This document shows, piece after piece, positions 1 to 8,659 of a DNA stretch of 64,000 bases (positions are counted from its first letter, which is position 1; every line of letters begins with the position of its first letter). Both the position numbers and the translations under genes were made by a program. The stretch covers positions 1 through 64,000 of the forward strand of contig JAOAFT010000003.1 of assembly GCA_026416125.1 (NCBI GenBank), read 5' to 3'. Source of the DNA: Bacteroidota bacterium. Its GTDB lineage: Bacteria; Bacteroidota; Ignavibacteria; UBA10030. The notes under the pieces are model-generated. The model did no database searches. It was not told the origin of the DNA and saw only the letters and a list, made by a program, of their open reading frames with translations.

Positions 1-68
1 TGAATCGGCCGGTCTCGAAAACCGGTATACGCTTCGGCGTATCGAGGGTTCGAATCCCTCCCCTTCCG
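1..68 (+). tRNA. tRNA-Ser (anticodon CGA), 5' part missing
   Basis: The 3' two thirds of a class II tRNA. The anticodon stem CCGGT/ACCGG encloses a loop reading CTCGAAA, so the anticodon is CGA and the tRNA reads UCG. A long variable arm (TACGC-TTCG-GCGTA) is typical of tRNA-Ser. The T arm GAGGG-TTCGAAT-CCCTC and acceptor 3' strand CCCTTCC with discriminator G follow. CCA is not encoded. The acceptor 5' strand and D arm lie before the window. Confidence 0.93.
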
Positions 69-151
69 CTCCGCACAAACTTGAAAGATTCCTAAAGTAA
101 GTACTTGAAATTAGTAATTCCGAAGTTACAATCTAATTTTTTTATGTTGTA

Positions 152-1576
152 ATGGTTAAATTTAAACAACTTCATACTAGAAAAAGGCTTATTACGTTAC
201 TCCAATCGTTGCAGTCGAGTGAACTATCCTTACCACACCCTTTACCACCTCGCACATATCATGTCGAACTTGATGCGACAATTCAAATCACAGAGGAATT
301 TAAACAACTCACATCAATACTTGAGTCAACGTCAAAGCACGCTTTCATTACCGGAAAAGCAGGTACAGGGAAATCCACGTTGCTTCAGTACTTTCGATCA
401 AAAACTGGGAAGAGAGTTGTTGTTCTTGCACCGACAGGGATCGCAGCAGTGAACATAGGTGGAAGTACAATTCACTCTTTCTTTAAATTCCCCCAACACT
501 TCCTCACAGAGGATGACATTAAAGTTAAAGAGCAAGCAAAAGCACTTTATAGAGCAATTGATGTTTTGCTCATCGATGAGATTTCGATGGTTCGACCCGA
601 TCTTCTCGATGCTATTGATCTTTTTCTCAGGAAGCACCGTGAAATTATGAATCGACCATTTGGAGGTGTTCAGGTTGCATTCTTTGGAGATCTTTTCCAA
701 CTACCCCCTGTTATTGATTCTTCACTTGAAGAATTTTACCACTGTTTTTATGCTACACCATACTTTTTCAGCGCCAATATTATCAACAACGTTAGTATTC
801 AGACGTACGAACTTCAAACAGTTTTCCGTCAGAGTGATCCAACGTTCATCGAAATACTTAACAGAATTCGTACAAACACGTTTACGAAGGAAGATCTTGC
901 GTATATTAACGAACGTGTGTACCCTCGTAGCCATAATCCCTTTGGTACTGCCAACTACATTACACTCACGAGTACACACGCAATTGCATCGCAAATAAAT
1001 AAAAACTGTATTGCATCTCTCCCCGGACAAGAATACATCTACAGAGCAGAAATTTCTGGTGATTTCCCTAAAAGAATGTATCCCACAGATGAATACCTTG
1101 TTTTGAAACGTGGTGCACAGGTCATTATGCTTCGGAACGATCCCGAAAAGCGGTGGACAAATGGAACAATTGCGACTGTTCAGCGACTTTCCACTTCATC
1201 AATTTTTATTTCTATTGATAATGAAGAGTATGATGTTGAACCAGTCACATGGGAACGAATCAATTATACGTTTGACGAACGGGGCAAAACAATCATCCCA
1301 ACTGTTGTCGGTACGTTCCGCCAGTATCCGATGATGCTTGCGTGGGCTATGACTATTCACAAGAGTCAAGGAAAAACATTTAATCGTGTCGCAATAGACT
1401 TTGGTTGGGGTGCATTTGCTCACGGGCAGGCATACGTAGCACTCAGTAGGTGTACATCGCTCGATGGTATTTGTTTACGTACTCCTATTCGATCTGAAGA
1501 CATTATTGTCGATGATCGCATCGTGGAGTTCCTGTCCTCGTCACAACAACCATTGAATACATTTCGACTGAGGTAG
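152..1576 (+). CDS. PIF1-like ATP-dependent DNA helicase (SF1)
   Basis: A 474-residue superfamily 1 helicase of the PIF1/RecD-like group, which unwinds DNA 5' to 3' in family members. The Walker A motif GKAGTGKST is at residues 68-76, followed by the APTGIAA block. Walker B is LLIDEIS with D142-E143, then the GDLFQLPPV motif. The C-terminal UvrD-like block MTIHKSQGKTF starts at residue 400 and ends in the YVALSRC motif. The start is uncertain: the ATG at 152 has no clear Shine-Dalgarno, and the first 40 residues look unlike the family. It follows tRNA-Ser, and the next gene begins 3 nt after its stop, so the two are probably cotranscribed. PIF1-like versus other SF1 dda-type helicases cannot be settled by eye. 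Confidence 0.9.
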   Translation: MVKFKQLHTRKRLITLLQSLQSSELSLPHPLPPRTYHVELDATIQITEEFKQLTSILESTSKHAFITGKAGTGKSTLLQYFRSKTGKRVVVLAPTGIAAVNIGGSTIHSFFKFPQHFLTEDDIKVKEQAKALYRAIDVLLIDEISMVRPDLLDAIDLFLRKHREIMNRPFGGVQVAFFGDLFQLPPVIDSSLEEFYHCFYATPYFFSANIINNVSIQTYELQTVFRQSDPTFIEILNRIRTNTFTKEDLAYINERVYPRSHNPFGTANYITLTSTHAIASQINKNCIASLPGQEYIYRAEISGDFPKRMYPTDEYLVLKRGAQVIMLRNDPEKRWTNGTIATVQRLSTSSIFISIDNEEYDVEPVTWERINYTFDERGKTIIPTVVGTFRQYPMMLAWAMTIHKSQGKTFNRVAIDFGWGAFAHGQAYVALSRCTSLDGICLRTPIRSEDIIVDDRIVEFLSSSQQPLNTFRLR

Positions 1577-1579
1577 AAT

Positions 1580-2725
1580 ATGAAAAAGTTACTCGTTTTT
1601 TTTACACTACCACTCGTGCTTTTCGGACAACGTGCTGACACAACATACCAACGTGTGGGTATACTTGCAAAACTTCCCGTGTTCACATCAGCACAGCTCA
1701 CGCGACTTACGTACCCTGATTCGTGGCTTACCGGAAGGTGGAACAATTTTACAGAATGGAAACAGCATGCACGCACACGTGTTTTTGAAACTATGCTAGC
1801 ACTGCCACCCAATACCCCCTTTAATCCGGTTGTGCTTGGTGAAGAAGATCGAGGATCGTATACGGCACAGAAAGTCGTTGTTAGCATTACCGCCGATAGT
1901 CGTGTGCTTGGGTACTTGCTCGTACCAAAAGGTCATGGTCCTTTTCCTGCTGTACTCTTGCTCCATGATCACGGAGCACGATTCGATATTGGAAAAGAGA
2001 AAATGATTAAACCATTCGAGAATGAGAAAGCACGTTGTGACACTTCACAAATATGGGTGAATCTGCTCTACGGTGGTCGTTTTATTGGTGATGAGTTGGC
2101 TCACCGTGGCTACGTTTGTTTTGCAACAGATGCACTAAACTGGGGAGACCGTGGTGGAGCTGGTTACGACGATCAACAAGCACTTGCATCGAACCTCTTT
2201 AACCTTGGCATGTCGTATGCAGGACTTGTTGCATGGGAAGATATTCGCGCTGCAGAATTCCTTGCCTCACTCCCATTTGTCGATTCAACACGGATTGCTG
2301 CAATAGGGTTTTCTTTTGGTTCATTCCGAACGTGGCAACTTGCAGCACTCTCTGATCGAATTGCTTGTGGTGTAGCTGTGTGTTGGATGGGTACAATTCA
2401 TGGACTCATGCAGCCAGGTAATAACCGTACACGAGGCCAATCTGCCTTTTCCTCTACGCATCCAGGACTTGCCAACTACCTTGATTTCCCTGACGTAGCA
2501 AGTATTGCTTGTCCAAAACCAATGCTCTTTATGAATGGTACGAAAGACAAGCTTTTCCCCCTGAGTGCTGTAAAGGAAGCGTACGAAAAAATGAATGCAG
2601 TGTGGAATTCGCAGGGTGCACGCAGTGCTTTATCTACTGAACTGTGGGATGTTGGGCATGTATTCAATGCTGAAATGCAGAACCATGCATTTCAGTGGCT
2701 GGATATGCAGCTACTGCCGAAATAA
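1580..2725 (+). CDS. Secreted alpha/beta hydrolase (acetylxylan esterase/dienelactone hydrolase-like)
   Basis: A 381-residue protein beginning with a short cleavable signal peptide (MKKLLVFFTLPLVLFG), so it is probably periplasmic or exported. The body looks like the Abhydrolase_7/acetylxylan-esterase-related family. The strand LLVPKGHGPFPAVLLLHDHG carries the oxyanion region and the nucleophile elbow is GFSFGS with Ser245. The acid is probably the Asp of NGTKDKLFP, and His360 sits in DVGHVFN. The substrate is unknown; relatives act on ester bonds in carbohydrate or small-molecule substrates. Its ribosome site (GAGG) lies inside the 3' end of the helicase gene, indicating translation from the same message. 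Confidence 0.82.
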   Translation: MKKLLVFFTLPLVLFGQRADTTYQRVGILAKLPVFTSAQLTRLTYPDSWLTGRWNNFTEWKQHARTRVFETMLALPPNTPFNPVVLGEEDRGSYTAQKVVVSITADSRVLGYLLVPKGHGPFPAVLLLHDHGARFDIGKEKMIKPFENEKARCDTSQIWVNLLYGGRFIGDELAHRGYVCFATDALNWGDRGGAGYDDQQALASNLFNLGMSYAGLVAWEDIRAAEFLASLPFVDSTRIAAIGFSFGSFRTWQLAALSDRIACGVAVCWMGTIHGLMQPGNNRTRGQSAFSSTHPGLANYLDFPDVASIACPKPMLFMNGTKDKLFPLSAVKEAYEKMNAVWNSQGARSALSTELWDVGHVFNAEMQNHAFQWLDMQLLPK

Positions 2726-3064
2726 CATAATGAATGATGAATTCATCGCTTCTTCCCTTTACCGAAACAGTTATGGCACTTCAGTGTTGTGTGCTGTGCC
2801 GACTTTTCAATGTTTTCCTGGTCCATTTTTCTTTAGTATATTTTGTCAAATTCTTTTCTATATTGTACAGAGACGGGAAAGTAGAGTGTAGAATCGAAGA
2901 GTTTCTCGATTGCAGGCTTTCTTTGACAAGTACTTACATTTTTCATCGTAGTTCACCATCAAATAAAGTTCGTTCTGTACGCTGACTTCATAGAGCAAAT
3001 ACTACAACTCTCTTTCCAGAACAATTTTCACAGTGGCTGAACGTTTGTTTTCGTAGGAGGAAGT
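2726..3064. other. Intergenic region upstream of the hydrogenase operon
   Basis: A 339-nt stretch with no convincing gene. It must hold the promoter of the hydrogenase genes. A perfect -35 hexamer TTGACA lies at 2923-2928 but has only a poor -10 17 nt later. TATATT hexamers nearby have no matching -35. I looked for a Rex-type operator (TTGTGAA-N4-TTCACAA) and found only a half site. The hydC ribosome site TAGGAGGAAG closes the region. Confidence 0.5.
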
Positions 3065-3592
3065 ATGGTCGACGAAGTGATTGCTCCGGAAGAGCAACTC
3101 GATGCGATCATCGAGAAACATAGAGGCAAACACGGTGAACTTCTTAGCATCCTTGAAGAAGTTCAGAAGTTGAATGAGCACAATTACCTACCTGAAGACT
3201 CACTCAACTACATTGCTTATAAAACAGGAATACCTCTTTCACGTATTTACAATGTCGTTACATTCTATTCGTTTTTCAACTTACAGCCTCAGGGGAAACA
3301 CACGATTACAGTGTGTCGCGGAACAGCTTGTCACACAAAAGGCTCAAAGTCGTTGCTCGAAGACATTGGTCTCATTCTTGGTGAAGCACGGCCCCTTGGT
3401 AATGGTGAAGAGACATACACAACAACAGATAATCAGTTTACTGTTACAACAGTTGCATGCTTTGGGCAATGTGCACTGGCTCCTGTTGTTGCAATTGATG
3501 GTGTTATCTATAACAATGTAACAACAGCGAAGCTTCAGAAGATTATTGCCCGTGTATCAAAAGAATCGAAGAGTAGGAGGAAACCACGATGA
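3065..3592 (+). CDS. hydC: [FeFe] hydrogenase gamma subunit, NuoE-like [2Fe-2S] protein
   Basis: A 175-residue NuoE/HydC-type subunit. The N-terminal helical region (residues about 10-75) precedes a thioredoxin-fold [2Fe-2S] domain. Its four cysteines are visible as CRGTACH and CFGQCALAP. In trimeric hydrogenases this subunit passes electrons between the flavin subunit HydB and the rest of the complex. The start is fixed by TAGGAGGAAGT immediately upstream of ATG. The stop overlaps the hydB start by 4 nt (ATGA), which implies translational coupling. Order and family match HydC-HydB-HydA of electron-bifurcating hydrogenases. The alternative, an NAD-linked formate dehydrogenase gamma subunit, is excluded by the downstream hydrogenase. 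Confidence 0.94.
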   Translation: MVDEVIAPEEQLDAIIEKHRGKHGELLSILEEVQKLNEHNYLPEDSLNYIAYKTGIPLSRIYNVVTFYSFFNLQPQGKHTITVCRGTACHTKGSKSLLEDIGLILGEARPLGNGEETYTTTDNQFTVTTVACFGQCALAPVVAIDGVIYNNVTTAKLQKIIARVSKESKSRRKPR

Positions 3593-6500
3593 GAATCACA
3601 GATCTCCAAACTCTAGAAGAGGTACGCCAGCGAGGGCTTACGAAGCTTCTCCCCGATGTTCCTAAAATATCGGTAGGTATGGGTACCTGTGGTATTGGGA
3701 ATGGTGCAACGGAAGTATTTCAAGAATTCCAACGTGCCATCAAAGCAAAAAAAGCAAAAATCCTGCTTAGTGAAGTTGGGTGCTTTGGCTTCTGCGCAGA
3801 GGAAGTGTTAGTAAACTGTTATGTACCGGGAATGCCACTTGTCATTCTTCATCGAGTGACGAAACGGGATGTCGACGAGATCGTTGAGAAAATGGCTAAA
3901 GGGGTCATTCCCTTAAAGAAAGCGCTCTGTAAAATTGAAAAGTGGGATTTCTTCACCTCGAAACTAGAATTCGGAACTGGGTTAGAAAGTATTCCAGTCT
4001 GGAATGAAGTACCATTTTTCAAAGGACAAAAGAAAATTGTTCTTCGGAATGCAGGGTTAATAAATCCGAACGACATCGAAGAGTACATTGCAATTGGAGG
4101 ATACTCAGCCCTGTATAAAGCTATAACTACTATGTCGCGCGATGCAGTGCTCGAGGAGGTTAAAAAGAGTAAACTTCGCGGGCGAGGTGGTGCTGGATTC
4201 CCAACGGGAATAAAGTGGGAAATGATGAAACGTGTTGACACTGACACAAAGTACATCATTTGCAATGCGGACGAAGGTGATCCCGGAGCATACATGAATC
4301 GCAATGAAATTGAGAGTGATCCACAGTCTCTTATTGAGGGGATGATAATTGGTGCATACGTGATGGGGGCATCTGAAGGAATTATGTATGTACGCGCTGA
4401 ATATCCTCTCGCTGTTGAACGGTTCCGTCATGCAGTGGAACAAGCTCGTGACTATGGTCTCTTGGGTGAAAATATTCTTGGGACATCATTCTCGTTCGAT
4501 TTGAGTTATGTTGAAGGTGCAGGAGCATTTGTCTGTGGTGAAGAAACTGCACTCATAGCATCCATTGAGGGTCGAGCAGGTCGTCCCGTACCTCGACCAC
4601 CCTATCCTGCACAACGTGGACTGTGGGGAAAGCCAACAAACATTAATAATGTTGAAACGTGGTTTAATATCCCTGTTATTCTTACAATTGGTGGTGATGC
4701 TTTTGCAAAATTTGGTACACCAACAAGCACAGGAACAAAAGTATTTTCACTTGTTGGGAAAATTCGAAACACTGGACTCGTTGAACTCCCACTCGGAACA
4801 CCTCTATCCCATATTGTTTACCAGATGGGCGGGGGAACAGGTACACGGAAGAAAATTATAGCAGTGCAAACCGGTGGACCATCTGGAGGGTGCATCCCTG
4901 TTGAATATTTTAATACTCCTGTCGATTACGAGTCGTTAACAAAACTTGGAACCATTATGGGGTCTGGTGGCATGGTGGTTATGGATCAAGACAACTGTAT
5001 GGTCGATGTTGCTCGTTACTTTGTACAGGTAACGTACAACGAATCGTGTGGGAAATGTACACCGTGCCGGGAAGGTTTAGCACAGGCTCTTGCAATTCTC
5101 AATAAAATCACCAACGGCGAAGCAACAATGGACGACCTTGAAACACTCGAACGACTTGCGTACGTCATTCGTGATGCTTCACTCTGTGGATTGGGGCAGA
5201 CAAGTTCGAATCCAGTATTAACAACTCTCCGATACTTCCGCGATGAGTACGAACGACACATTATTGAGCGACGATGTAAGGCAGGTGTTTGCGAAAAGCT
5301 CTACGTTGCTCTCTGTGAAAATAGTTGCCCTCTCCATATGAATATTCCTGGTTACCTCCAGCTTTTGAAAGAAGGTCGTATCGAAGAAGCATTTGAACTC
5401 ACACTCCGTGATAATCCTCTACCCGGTACAGTGGGACGTATTTGCTACTTCCACTGTATGATGCGTTGCCGTCGTGATATGATTGATGAACCAGTGTCAC
5501 AAGGCGAAATTCATCGGTATCTCGCAGATACAATGTACAAAATGGGCAAAGAACGAGAAATTTACAAACGACTTATTCGCGAAAAACTTCCACCAACAGG
5601 AAAGAAGATTGCTATTGTTGGTGCTGGTCCGGCTGGCTTAACAGCAGCATTTTACCTTGTACGTCTTGGCCATTCGGTTACAGTGTACGATAGTCATGCA
5701 AAAGCAGGGGGTATTCTCCAGTACGGTATTCCAGCATATCGCTTACCAAAAGATGTTGTGAACAAAGAAATCGAACTTTTTAAGAAACTCGGAGTAAAAT
5801 TCGTGTTCAACACGACAGTTGGGAAAGATATTTCGTTCAGGTCACTCGTGAAGAACAACGACGCTGTGTTCCTTGCAATTGGAGCGCAGAAAGATATCGA
5901 CCTCGAAATTGAGGGAAGAGATTTAGAAGGTGTTCTTCAAGGGTACGAATTCCTCGAACGATTAAGTACGGGGAAAAAACCAAAAGTTGGTAAGAATGTT
6001 GTGATCGTTGGAGGTGGAAACGTTGCAATCGATGCAGCACGTACATGTTTGCGTCTTGGTTCGAATGTAACGGTTGTCTATCGCCGTGACCGAGATGAAA
6101 TGCCTGCAAATGAACATGAAATTAAAGATGCGATGGAAGAAATGATCAAGTTCCGGTTTATGGTTGCACCATATCGCATTCTCGGTGATGAAAGAGGGAA
6201 AGTTCGTGCTCTCGAAGTCATGAAGATGAAATTTGAAGGATTCGATGCAGCAGGGAGAAAGAAGCCAGTCGAAACAGGTGAAACGGAAGTCATAGAGTGT
6301 GATACCATCATTCTTGCTGTAGGAGAGCGTGTTGATGCAGACTCAGTGAAGGAGCTTGGAGTTGAAGTTAAAAAGAATGGTGCGATCAAAGCTACTCCTC
6401 CAAGTTACAGAACATCAATCCCCAAGGTCTATGCAGGTGGTGATGCGGTTACTGGACCAGCTACAGTCTCCGAAGCCATGGGTATTGCGCGTTCAGCTGC

Positions 6501-6747
6501 AGAAGCTATTGATTTCGACTTAATGAAAGTGCATCGGTTCCACTTACTCTTTAGGGAATTCACGTACGCAAATGAACCCCCGAAGTCAACAAATGGTAAG
6601 AAAGTTGAGCCTAAGAAACTTCCAGTGAAAGAGCGAATTCGTACTTTCCAAGAGGTTCTCCTCGGGTACAGTGGTGAGGAGGCACTTTTCGAAGCTGAAC
6701 GATGCTTGCGGTGCGACATTAAGTGCAACGAACAAGAGAAAGATTGA
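3589..6747 (+). CDS. hydB: Hydrogenase beta subunit: NuoF-like HydB fused to GltD/NfnB-like oxidoreductase
   Basis: A 1052-residue flavoprotein with two halves. Residues 1-120 are a [2Fe-2S] thioredoxin-like domain (GTCGIG, GCFGFCAEE). Residues about 130-545 are the NuoF core: NADH/FMN motifs GRGGAGFPTG and NADEGDPGAYMNR, then a [4Fe-4S] site at C487, C490, C493 and C533. Where HydB of Thermotoga type has a short two-cluster ferredoxin tail, this protein has a GltD-like unit. That unit contains a cysteine-rich Fer4_20-type segment (C563, C568, C576, C580 and later CYFHCMMRC), an FAD Rossmann motif VGAGPAG from 677, a second dinucleotide motif VGGGNVAIDAAR at 807-818 with RRDRDEMP, and a final CLRCDIKC. 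The conserved arginines after the second Rossmann strand suggest NADPH, by family analogy. The gene overlaps hydC; hydA follows after 14 nt. Confidence 0.92.
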   Translation: MRITDLQTLEEVRQRGLTKLLPDVPKISVGMGTCGIGNGATEVFQEFQRAIKAKKAKILLSEVGCFGFCAEEVLVNCYVPGMPLVILHRVTKRDVDEIVEKMAKGVIPLKKALCKIEKWDFFTSKLEFGTGLESIPVWNEVPFFKGQKKIVLRNAGLINPNDIEEYIAIGGYSALYKAITTMSRDAVLEEVKKSKLRGRGGAGFPTGIKWEMMKRVDTDTKYIICNADEGDPGAYMNRNEIESDPQSLIEGMIIGAYVMGASEGIMYVRAEYPLAVERFRHAVEQARDYGLLGENILGTSFSFDLSYVEGAGAFVCGEETALIASIEGRAGRPVPRPPYPAQRGLWGKPTNINNVETWFNIPVILTIGGDAFAKFGTPTSTGTKVFSLVGKIRNTGLVELPLGTPLSHIVYQMGGGTGTRKKIIAVQTGGPSGGCIPVEYFNTPVDYESLTKLGTIMGSGGMVVMDQDNCMVDVARYFVQVTYNESCGKCTPCREGLAQALAILNKITNGEATMDDLETLERLAYVIRDASLCGLGQTSSNPVLTTLRYFRDEYERHIIERRCKAGVCEKLYVALCENSCPLHMNIPGYLQLLKEGRIEEAFELTLRDNPLPGTVGRICYFHCMMRCRRDMIDEPVSQGEIHRYLADTMYKMGKEREIYKRLIREKLPPTGKKIAIVGAGPAGLTAAFYLVRLGHSVTVYDSHAKAGGILQYGIPAYRLPKDVVNKEIELFKKLGVKFVFNTTVGKDISFRSLVKNNDAVFLAIGAQKDIDLEIEGRDLEGVLQGYEFLERLSTGKKPKVGKNVVIVGGGNVAIDAARTCLRLGSNVTVVYRRDRDEMPANEHEIKDAMEEMIKFRFMVAPYRILGDERGKVRALEVMKMKFEGFDAAGRKKPVETGETEVIECDTIILAVGERVDADSVKELGVEVKKNGAIKATPPSYRTSIPKVYAGGDAVTGPATVSEAMGIARSAAEAIDFDLMKVHRFHLLFREFTYANEPPKSTNGKKVEPKKLPVKERIRTFQEVLLGYSGEEALFEAERCLRCDIKCNEQEKD

Positions 6748-6761
6748 GAAGGAGTGTCGGT

Positions 6762-8585
6762 ATGGAAACGAAACTTGTGAATGTGAAAATTAATGGCGTT
6801 GAGTACCGAGTACCACAAAATGTAACTATTCTCGATGCATGCAAGCAAGTAGGAATCAAAATCCCTAGTTTATGTTACCTTGAGGATGTTGCGAAGAATG
6901 CTTCCTGTGGTGTGTGTGTTGTGGAGGTCAAGAATGCACGGTCGCTTGTACGTTCCTGTGTCACATGTGTATACGAGGGTATGGAAATTGCCACACATAC
7001 ACCGCGTATACGTGATGCTCGGAAAACAATTGTTGAGCTTCTCCTTGCAAACCATCCTCACGATTGTCTTTCATGTATTCGCAACACGAACTGTGAACTT
7101 CAAGCATTAGCTGCGGATTTAGGTATACAAGAACATCCATATGTCAGAACGAAGAAAGAAGAACCACTTGACGAAACATCACCTTCCATTATACGTGATC
7201 CCAATAAATGTATTCTCTGTGGACGTTGTATAACAGTGTGTGCTGAAGTACAAACAGTCCATGCGATAGGATTATCACAAAGAGGAGTAAAAAGTAAAAT
7301 ATCAACGTACATGGATAAAGGATTGGGGAATGTAGCATGTACATTCTGTGGACAATGTGCCCTCGTGTGTCCAACAGGTGCTATTGTTGAACGAGATGAT
7401 ACGAATGCAGTGTTCGAAGATCTTATGGATCCAGAAAAGTATGTTGTTGTACAAACTGCCCCAGCTATTCGAGTTGGTATTGGAGAAACTATGGGACTTG
7501 CTCCAGGATCGCTTGTGACGGGACAAATGGTTGCAGGACTCCGCCGTCTTGGCTTTAAGAAAGTCTTCGATACACAATTTACTGCTGATCTCACAATCAT
7601 GGAAGAAGGACACGAGTTACTCCATCGTATTAAAAATGGTGGTACCTTACCCATGATCACCTCTTGTTCACCCGGGTGGATCAAGTTCGCTGAACACTTC
7701 TTCCCACAATCTCTTGCTCACCTTTCCACCTGTAAATCACCTCAACAAATGTTCGGGGCAATTGCAAAAACTTACTATGCAGCAAAGTTTGATATCGATC
7801 CTCGGAAAATGGTTGTCGTTTCAATAATGCCATGTACTGCGAAAAAATACGAAGCGAAACGACCAGAAATGATGGATGCGTTCCATTACTGGAAAGATCG
7901 ACGAGGATGGAGCGATGAGGATGCATTCTACGACGTGGATTATGTACTCACAACCCGTGAACTCGCACGAATGTTTAAACAAGCTGGTGTACAATTTGAC
8001 TCATTACCTCCTGAAGAATTTGACCATCCACTTGGAGAGTCAACAGGAGCTGCAGTGATTTTCGGAGCAACAGGAGGTGTAATGGAAGCAGCGCTCCGTA
8101 CGGCATACGAAGTTGTAACTGGAAAAGAATTACCAGACGTTAATTTTACGGCAGTTCGAGGTATGGAGGGGATTCGTGAAGCTACTGTTCAGCTTAACGG
8201 TACATCTATTAGAATAGCAGTAGCGCACACACTTAAGAATGCACGGAAATTGCTGGAGCAAATTGAAAGAGGAGAGTCACCATATACCTTTATTGAAGTG
8301 ATGACTTGTCCTGGTGGATGTCTTGGTGGAGGCGGACAACCAATTCCAACAACCTGGGAAGTGAGAAAGAAACGTGCTGAATCAATTTACCTTGAAGATA
8401 CGAATAAGCCGTTGAGGAAATCGCATGAAAACCCACACATAAAATCGCTCTACGAGGAATTCTTAAAGGAACCGCTTGGTGAACTTTCTCACCACTTACT
8501 TCACACAGAGTATGTTCCTCGTGGTATTTTTGTGTGGAAACATAATGGAAAGCAACAGAAAATGCCTATCCATGAACATGTTTAG
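6762..8585 (+). CDS. hydA: [FeFe] hydrogenase catalytic subunit (trimeric, bifurcating type)
   Basis: A 607-residue catalytic subunit that oxidises or evolves H2 at the H-cluster. The N-terminus has a plant-type [2Fe-2S] domain (CYLED ... CGVC ... C), a His-Cys cluster segment (HPHDCLSC...C) and two [4Fe-4S] sites (CILCGRCITVC, CTFCGQCALVCP). H-cluster motif L1 reads TSCSPGW (C302, S303) instead of TSCCPGW. L2 is MPCTAKKYE (C358) and L3 is EVMTCPGGCLGGGGQP (C516, C520). The C-terminus carries the usual small-subunit-like region (KSHENP). The start is the ATG at 6762, placed by AAGGAG 8 nt upstream; an earlier in-frame GTG inside hydB has no ribosome site. Maturases HydE, HydF and HydG are not in the window. 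Confidence 0.95.
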   Translation: METKLVNVKINGVEYRVPQNVTILDACKQVGIKIPSLCYLEDVAKNASCGVCVVEVKNARSLVRSCVTCVYEGMEIATHTPRIRDARKTIVELLLANHPHDCLSCIRNTNCELQALAADLGIQEHPYVRTKKEEPLDETSPSIIRDPNKCILCGRCITVCAEVQTVHAIGLSQRGVKSKISTYMDKGLGNVACTFCGQCALVCPTGAIVERDDTNAVFEDLMDPEKYVVVQTAPAIRVGIGETMGLAPGSLVTGQMVAGLRRLGFKKVFDTQFTADLTIMEEGHELLHRIKNGGTLPMITSCSPGWIKFAEHFFPQSLAHLSTCKSPQQMFGAIAKTYYAAKFDIDPRKMVVVSIMPCTAKKYEAKRPEMMDAFHYWKDRRGWSDEDAFYDVDYVLTTRELARMFKQAGVQFDSLPPEEFDHPLGESTGAAVIFGATGGVMEAALRTAYEVVTGKELPDVNFTAVRGMEGIREATVQLNGTSIRIAVAHTLKNARKLLEQIERGESPYTFIEVMTCPGGCLGGGGQPIPTTWEVRKKRAESIYLEDTNKPLRKSHENPHIKSLYEEFLKEPLGELSHHLLHTEYVPRGIFVWKHNGKQQKMPIHEHV

Positions 8586-8659
8586 AAGTTGTAATAGCCG
8601 TGAAAGAAAGCGCCCAATCCACACTGTATGAGACTGTTGATCTATGTTGATTACAACTT
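8586..8659. repeat. Inverted repeat at the convergent hydA / envelope-protein ends
   Basis: AAGTTGTAAT at 8586-8595, directly after the hydA stop, is repeated in inverted orientation as ATTACAACTT at 8650-8659 around the stop of the minus-strand gene. The 54-nt interval has no U-tract. It may help separate the two convergent transcripts, but it is not a textbook terminator. Confidence 0.4.

Noticed and set aside
2990-3060. Rex operator before the hydrogenase operon
   Set aside because: Only a TTTTCACA half site is visible, without the inverted TTGTGAA partner.
6723-6761. Longer hydA starting at an in-frame GTG inside hydB
   Set aside because: AAGGAG lies downstream of that GTG and is well placed for the ATG at 6762, where the family N-terminus begins.
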